Origin: Dendrolimus kikuchii | Lineage: Eukaryota; Arthropoda; Insecta; Lepidoptera; Lasiocampidae | Direction: 5' to 3' | DNA: 64,000 nucleotides | NCBI GenBank assembly: GCA_019925095.2 | Contig: JAHHIN020000030.1 | Span: 6,411,001 to 6,475,000 of the forward strand | In this document: positions 57,721 to 64,000 of the stretch, piece after piece | Layout: the number at the start of each line of letters is the position of its first letter | How positions within the stretch are numbered: position 1 is the first letter of the stretch | Translations under genes and position numbers: made by a program | The notes under the pieces: model-generated | Seen by the model: only the letters and a program-made list of their open reading frames with translations | The model's database searches: none | Told to the model about the DNA's origin: nothing

Positions 57721-58443
57721 CTACTCTACTGCTTTTGGTAAAAAACATAACTTATTACACGGTCTTTTACAAGTACCGTTCTTGGTTTTAATAGAAACTA
57801 CACGCGTAAGATTGTCTTTTCCAGTATGTTTTTCTATAATTCTACCAAGCCACCATTTAGAAGGAGGGACACCCTTTTCTCTAATTATTACAATGTCATC
57901 GATTTCAGGCTCCATTTTCTGCGTGGTCCACTTATATCTTTGGTTCAAAGTGACCAAATATTCATCTGACCACCTTCTCCAAAAGTCATTCATCAGTTTT
58001 TGGCAGTATTTCCATCGCTTCAAATCAGAAATTTTGTTCTCCTCATTTTATATCTCGTCCGGAATTATCAAAAGTGACTCTCCCACAAGAAAATGGCCTG
58101 GTGTAAGAGGCTCTGGATCGTCTGAGTTTTCGCTCAAATAAGACAGAGGACGTGAGTTAAGACACGCTTCTATTTGAGTGAGTACAGTATGAGCTCCTCA
58201 AAAGTTACTGTAGAATCTCCAATCACTCTCTTCAAATGTTTCTTGGCAGAGCGCACTCCCGCCTCCCAGAGCCCGCCAAAATTAGGGGCCTGTGGTGGAA
58301 TAAATTTCCACTCAGTTCCTTCATTAGCTACAAGATGTCGAATTTCATCAGGGAGTTGTGATGTTGCACGATTAAACATCTCCCGTAACTCCTTATCAGC
58401 ACCGATGAAGTTTATGCCATTGTCTGAGTACAGGGTACGGCAA
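57721..58443 (-). pseudogene. BEL/Pao retrotransposon integrase fragment
   Basis: The minus strand reads LYSDNGINFIGADKEL (the second catalytic Asp of integrase), EWKFIPPQAPNFGGLWEAGV (the catalytic Glu) and RSAKKHLKRVIGD, and later NDFWRRWSDEYLVTLNQR, KWWLGRI and GKDNLTRVVSIKT, the C-terminal region typical of BEL/Pao polyproteins. A frame break lies near 58024-58170. Everything upstream (protease, reverse transcriptase) and the LTRs are absent here. Confidence 0.8.
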
Positions 58444-58637
58444 GTGTAGTGTCATTTATTGGTATAAAATATCTATGTAGGTAGTTAATAAAAATCAGTT
58501 GCAATCTGACAAACAATAGTTTCATTTCATGGTGGCAGCGGTGCGCATTTTTAATTAGTATTCTGTTCAAAATAGTAATATTCGAATAATAAATAACGTG
58601 TTTAGTCGTGTGTCGTCGATTTTAACGTAAAAATAAT

Positions 58638-58829
58638 ATGGAAGACGCAAGGCCTCCGGCTGAGTTGGTGCTTGAAGGCGGACCGGCTAACCGGGCGGAT
58701 GCGTGGCGCAAATGGCATAAGCAGTTCATGGTGTTCATTAAGGCATCTGGAATTCATAAAGAAGACAAAGACGTGCTGGCAAGCTTGCTGGTTGTGACGG
58801 ACCCAACGTTGTCAAAAGGTGGGGTTTGA
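58638..58829 (+). pseudogene. Ty3/gypsy-type gag N-terminal fragment
   Basis: MEDARPPAELVLEGGPANRA followed by a WRKWHKQFMVFIKASGI-like segment is the usual start of gypsy-group gag proteins. The frame closes after 63 codons. Upstream, TGGTGGCAGCGGTGCGC near 58530 looks like the junction just after a 5' LTR, with 58440-58528 as a possible LTR end. The rest of the element is missing or too decayed to see. Confidence 0.55.
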
Positions 58830-61820
58830 TATAAAAATACGATTAAAACCATATATGTAAATAAAATAATCAAGATTTCAATTAAAGACATTGATTACAT
58901 GTGAGAAGCGTGTATTTTATTGAATATATTAAATTACAGCGAGCAAATTATTGAATATATTAAATTACATATTCAATCAATCGAATATTGATTAATAAAA
59001 ATGATAATGACATTCTTTTTATATATTAAAATTAAAATAAGAATAATGACATCTGGCGTCATTAACTTGGGTAATTCATATAAATCATTGTCAGACATTC
59101 TTCATTTTCATGTAGTTTTAGCGTGCGATAATAGATGGCGCTGAAACAAAAATATGTTAATATGGGGCGTTGCATTTTGAAATTCTGATTTTCTTCGGAA
59201 ATTCAGAGATTAGGGCATGCAAAATGCATTAGAAATAACCACAAGCATCTATTCTATGGTGAATTAACAAAATATGTTACCTTTATTATGTTGGGAATGC
59301 AGGGTTCATTGATTAGTGTAGCAGTCAAAACACATTCTGGGAAAATAGCTAACACTTTAGGATTTTTCTTCTCATTTGCTGAATATACACTTCAGTATAT
59401 GTTTGTGGGGAGCGTGTCGTTCCTGGGTTCCATAAAGAAGTATGTGTTTTGCATTTGATAGCAAGTTCAAGGAACAAAAGCATATCTCTGGAAAAATAGA
59501 CAATTATGTTATGAAGTCAAAATATGAATAAAGTTTACACACTGGAGTAAGTAGTTAGTGATTTGCAGACGTTAGATAACATGTATATCATAGTATAATA
59601 AACAAATTTTAGAAATTTTAGAGAATGAATAAGTTATTGGTAAAAACAGAAATGTGATTTAGAAGGGAAAACTCACACAAACGATTTAAGTTATTTTACC
59701 TTGTTAAAACGGAGTTAAGAGTTAAGAAACTTATGAATAGATATGCTAGATTAATGTAGAAGAAGTAACATTACTTGCAAAAGCCGATTAGAATTGGAAA
59801 TTTAAAGATAAAAGGAATAAACTGAAATAATTTAGCCAATAACACTTCACAATAAAGATAAGAAATTATCAATATAGGTTTATAAGTATACAATTAGTTA
59901 TTACAATTAAAAATATAAATTTATGTACACAAATTAGTAATTAAATATTAAAAATTCTATGATGAATGTAATTAGGAAATGATTAATTATGTGAAATAGG
60001 AAATAATTAAATTTGAGAAAGATAAAAGAGGGTAGTTTCAAAAAATAAGGAATTAGCATTTTATAGTTAATTTACATTATTAAAGAAATATATCTATTTT
60101 TGATTAGATAAAATAGTTAAAATTTAAGTAATTAATAGTGCATAAAGTAATAAACGTCATAGGTAGGAAAACAAGAAATTATTGTAAGGAAAATACAAAA
60201 TACGAATGCTAAGTAGGGGGCGCTTTTAGCGATGTCGGATCATTTAATATGGAATATTTCGGTAATTATTAGAAATACGTATAAAATATTTATATCAGAA
60301 GATAGCAAAATAGTTTAAAAAGGTTTTATTATAATACAATGATTCGAAGTTTCTAATTTTACAAAATAACATGTAAAAAGCAATGCTGTTTTATGATTGG
60401 TTAAAAATAAGTGGTGCAAGTACGAGGGGGGTGCATAGGGGGGGAAAGATGATGCAATAGTAGGAAAGTTACGGGGACTGGTGGAAAAAAATATAAATAC
60501 CAAGGGATGAAGAAGTATGGGGAGAGTCAACGTGATATTCTACTACCACGAAGTGCTGCTAGTCGGATACTAGCGCCCCCTAGTGGCCATTCCTAGGGCG
60601 AAGCGCTGCCGCTCTGCGCTGTTAAATAATTATTAAATTAATTTAAAAATTAAATAATTGAATAGTGCTGCGTCGTCGAGGAGGCCTGCGGTAAAGTTAA
60701 ATCATTTATATTTCGATTTAGAATAGAATAGCTAGGTGATTCAATCAGGTTCTAATGAAATCAAAATCAAAAGGGTAATTTATAGTCGTGGTTAAGTAAA
60801 TTTTAAAATGTAAGAAATTACGTGAGTTCATGCGATTTTAATTAATAAACGATTGTTTAATTTGCTTTAAAATCATATAAACGGCTCGTGTAATGTTATT
60901 TCTAATTTCTTGTTCGTTACCAAATTAATACGGGAAATAATGTAATATTTTAATATAATCATAAGACGTCGTGTTAAATAAAGTCTACCTTCTTTTAAAT
61001 CATCGAAAAAATAAATACAATGATTCGCTAAATGAAACGACGATGAATTCATTAAAAATATTCAAAACTAAATCTACCTTCTTAATTTGATATAAAAAAT
61101 GAGGAAATAAAATTATACAACAAATTAAACGATATAAAATCCAATTTAAAATATACAATTTTAAGAGATGGTTAGTTTAGGGAATTTAATATTTTTAAGT
61201 TTTATAAAGCAATCGTTTCGGTTAAGTTATAATAAAATTTGATGTAAAATTAATACAGATCTGTACAACATAAACTAATAAATTATTTCCTGCAAGACAC
61301 GTCTGATGCAACAAATTTAGTGTAACAAATGTAGAATAAAAGGGGTATTCATTTGTTTTAAATATTGTTGAATTACGTTAGATTGCTTAAAAAAATAAAA
61401 CAATGATATTAGTGGAGCCGTTACGTGTAAATTAATCCTGGTATTTTAGGCTTGATTGAATCAGTAAATTAGTAATTTGTGATCTGCGTATAGATGGTAG
61501 AATACCTAGTGTCGGGAAGTATCTTAGTGTAGGAGACCAGTGCCGTGGGTCTAATAGGATATTTTGTGTTAGAATCTCCAAGGACTAAGGTAAGTCGGGA
61601 CAGGAGCTCCCGACTTCAGTGAGTTTTTGAACAATTTGACAGGGATTCTCAAGTTATATTTAATTTATGCATTTATTGTTTTGCTGAAGGGTTTTATAAT
61701 GTGCACTATGTATATATCTATGACCAAAATACATGTTATTCAGAATTTAAATGTGATCAATATTATATATATCAGAGTCGGTTGTAATGTAGGTAGGGCG
61801 GATAAGATGTATAATTGTAA
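58830..61820. other. AT-rich, gene-poor stretch
   Basis: About 3 kb of AT-rich DNA. Seen: a short direct repeat ATTGAATATATTAAATTACA at 58920 and 58953; a TATAAATA 60 bases before a GC-richer patch (60540-60620); and an inverted pair AAGTCGGGA/TCCCGACTT (61592-61600, 61608-61616). No coding region is supported. Confidence 0.4.
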
Positions 61821-62592
61821 GGCGTTATGATATTTGCGGTGCGTTAGTTTGTAAGTGATACGAACGGCTTTAGATTTAAGTGCGGCAATTATAAATGGAT
61901 AATAAACGAGAAATAGCGGAACGTTTAGGTTAAGCGTATAGGATTGCGTTAGTTGTAAGCGAATTATGTCTATCAGATACTGATAGATATGGCTATAACG
62001 TTATTTCTAGTGCGTTGATTTAGGCGTTATTTATAGGTAGGTAGGCGGTTATAAGGTTAATGTAGTAAATAGAAATTACGTATAATTTTAAAGCGTTATG
62101 ATAATTTGCGGTGCGTTAGTTTGTAAGTGATACGAACGGCTTTAGATTTAAGGCGGCAATTATAAATGGTTATAAATGAAAATAGCGGAACGTTTAGGTT
62201 AAGTGTATAAGGTTTGCGTTAGTTGTAAGCGAATTATGTCTATCAGATACTGATAGAAATGGCTATAACGTTATTTCTAGTGCGTTGATTTAGGCGTTAT
62301 TTATAGGTAGGTAGGCGGTTATAAGGTTAATGTAGTAAATAGAAATTACGTATAATTTTAAGGCGTTATGATAATTTGCGGTGCGTTAGTTTGTAAGTGA
62401 TACGAACGGCTTTAGATTTAAGTGCGGCAATTATAAATGGATAATAAACGAAAAATAGCGGAACGTTTAGGTTAAGCGTATAGGATTGCGTTAGTTGTAA
62501 GCGAATTATGTCTATCAGATACTGATAGAAATGGCTATAACGTTATTTCTAGTGCGTTGATTTAGGCGTTATTTATAGGTAGGTAGGCGGTA
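61821..62592. repeat. 270-bp tandem repeat, about 2.8 copies
   Basis: GCGTTATG starts at 61822, 62093 and 62363, periods of 271 and 270 bp. Copies are very similar across GCGGTGCGTTAGTTTGTAAG, CGGAACGTTTAGGTTAAG and TAGGTAGGTAGGCGG. Each unit includes CTATCAG-ATA-CTGATAG, a small palindrome. It looks like satellite-type DNA. Confidence 0.85.
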
Positions 62593-62985
62593 GGAACATT
62601 GAACGATATCTATAGGAACTTGTATATAAACAAATTTAAATATTATAACACTTGTGTTATTATAGTCAAAGGGTTAGATACTATTACATAGGTTCAATAC
62701 TTATATCACTAAATCTATACATAAAACTAAAGTTTGGAATACAAACAATAATTAAATATCTTAACACTTGTGTTATTATAGTCCAAAAGTTATGTATTTA
62801 TTACATGTATTTAAAGCCCCATTCCATAAAATATCTATACATACTGGGCCCAATATCAGTAATGAATCGAGATACCAAGATTTATGTATGTATTCTTACT
62901 CTGCCTAAATGAGATGTTTATATGATAATATATATACCAAACTCTAAGATAAGGTTAATATCAATATTCTAAAGAAATATACCTG

Positions 62986-63036
<51 letters not shown>

Positions 63037-64000
63037 CTACTACATACATGGTTTAGTTATTTATGTATGAACATATGCTACACGTATCCAAGTCCTATAG
63101 TTCTATTTTAATAGATTGTTATGTATATAATTACATATCTATTGATATCCTATTTTATAAGTATTTATATATGTGTGGATAAATGCTGCATGCATACATA
63201 TTCCATAATACTATTGGATTTAATATTTAATGGTTTATTATGTATATAAACCCTGCTTTACATGTTTAAGTATGTATACTACTTGCATGTAAAACTATTT
63301 ACAATAATCTATGGTACATTTTATATGTATTTACAATATATTTTCTTTGACACGTTACACTCAACAAATAAACTAGATTCACTAGTTGTGCTTCTGGTGA
63401 AGTATGTGTTGAAGTTTTTAAGACATCGATGCCAGTCGTAGTCCAACGTTCGACTCTCACAAAAGGCGTTTTACTATAGGGTTCCCAAAGTCCTGTGAGT
63501 TGATCTGAATCGGCCCTAGGCGAGCGATAACGAGATTTAGTGTATCTACCGTTGTACGTCATCAAAATCGTTGGCTTCTTAGTGAATTGCTTTGATTTCG
63601 TATCGTTCCAGCATTGTTAAACAATGACTTGGCTAGAAGCCTAACCAGTCGTAGGATAACTAGGCCTTCCTATGTTATGTCTGGTTTAGACTTCATGTCC
63701 TATATGTCAGTTTAACGTGTTGCGAGACAGGGGTCGAATCTTTCAACCAAACGGAACTGTCAGCTTGTACTGATAGTCTAGGTATGTCCTCTTTGTGTTG
63801 GTATCCACTGAGGGCCCAATGTTGGCCTAAAAACGATTGTATAATCAACGATCGGTTCTTATGAGCTGAAACACATATATTACAGACTAAACAGGTGGTG
63901 GTAAAATCCTCCAATATACGTGTCCGATATTTTTATATATATAAACTATACCAGGTGGTGGTGAAATTCCCCAAATTTACCTGTTGATCTAACTACGATT
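62593..64000. other. AT-rich right end of the window
   Basis: Contains a duplicated CTTAACACTTGTGTTATTAT-like segment (62645 and 62762) and CAGGTGGTGGT.AAAT twice (63890 and 63951). I cannot assign a gene or complete element. The last 700 bases might be part of an LTR element. Confidence 0.35.
62988..63034. repeat. (TA)n microsatellite
   Basis: About 47 bases of uninterrupted TA. Confidence 0.95.

Overview
The window looks like lepidopteran (moth or butterfly) nuclear DNA. The grounds are TTAGG-type telomere-like motifs, R1-clade non-LTR retrotransposons of the SART/TRAS type, BEL/Pao and Ty3/gypsy pieces, and an interspersed repeat (13675-14170) of a kind I recognise from Lepidoptera. No complete host gene is visible. 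Two well-bounded exon-like segments (7637-7820 and 15327-15513) may belong to one secreted-protein gene whose introns are full of transposons.

Layout. 721-6420 holds a decayed minus-strand SART-like LINE (E1). 6.4-19.0 kb is a patchwork of SINEs, MITEs (one hAT-type, one TA-inserting type), RTE fragments, tandem repeats, an R1-clade 3' fragment and a 5'-truncated CR1/Jockey-group LINE (16201-18930, minus). 19.08-52.66 kb is a head-to-tail array of seven SART-like LINE copies on the plus strand. They belong to two diverged families, A (E2, E4, E5, E6) and B (E3, E7, E8). E5 and E7 are full length with both ORFs open. E3 has both ORFs open but lacks its ends. E8 is full length with small frameshifts. 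E2, E4 and E6 are truncated. To the right lie an ORF1 pseudogene of a second R1-clade (TRAS-like) element (53761-55287, minus), SINE, BEL/Pao and gypsy fragments, and then about 5 kb of AT-rich DNA with a 270-bp tandem repeat.

How the array elements are built. Each full-length copy begins with one to three tandem monomers (about 268 bp in B, about 308 bp in A). The first ~125 nt of each monomer resembles 5S rRNA, with the internal-promoter blocks at the same distances from the monomer start as in 5S rRNA. A unique leader, ORF1 (coiled coil, three CCHC knuckles), ORF2 (APE-type endonuclease, reverse transcriptase, C-terminal CCHC), a structured 3' UTR with a telomere-like motif, and poly(A) follow. 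The next element usually starts after the four bases GGTT, which is what remains of a TTAGG repeat.

The most striking observations are the 5S-type promoter monomers, a covarying hairpin that places the ORF1 stop and ORF2 start in its loop, a hairpin in ORF2 in which one arm is a consensus 5' splice site and the other equals the first nine bases of U1 snRNA, and an unusually dense set of conserved, compensating inverted repeats throughout the coding regions.
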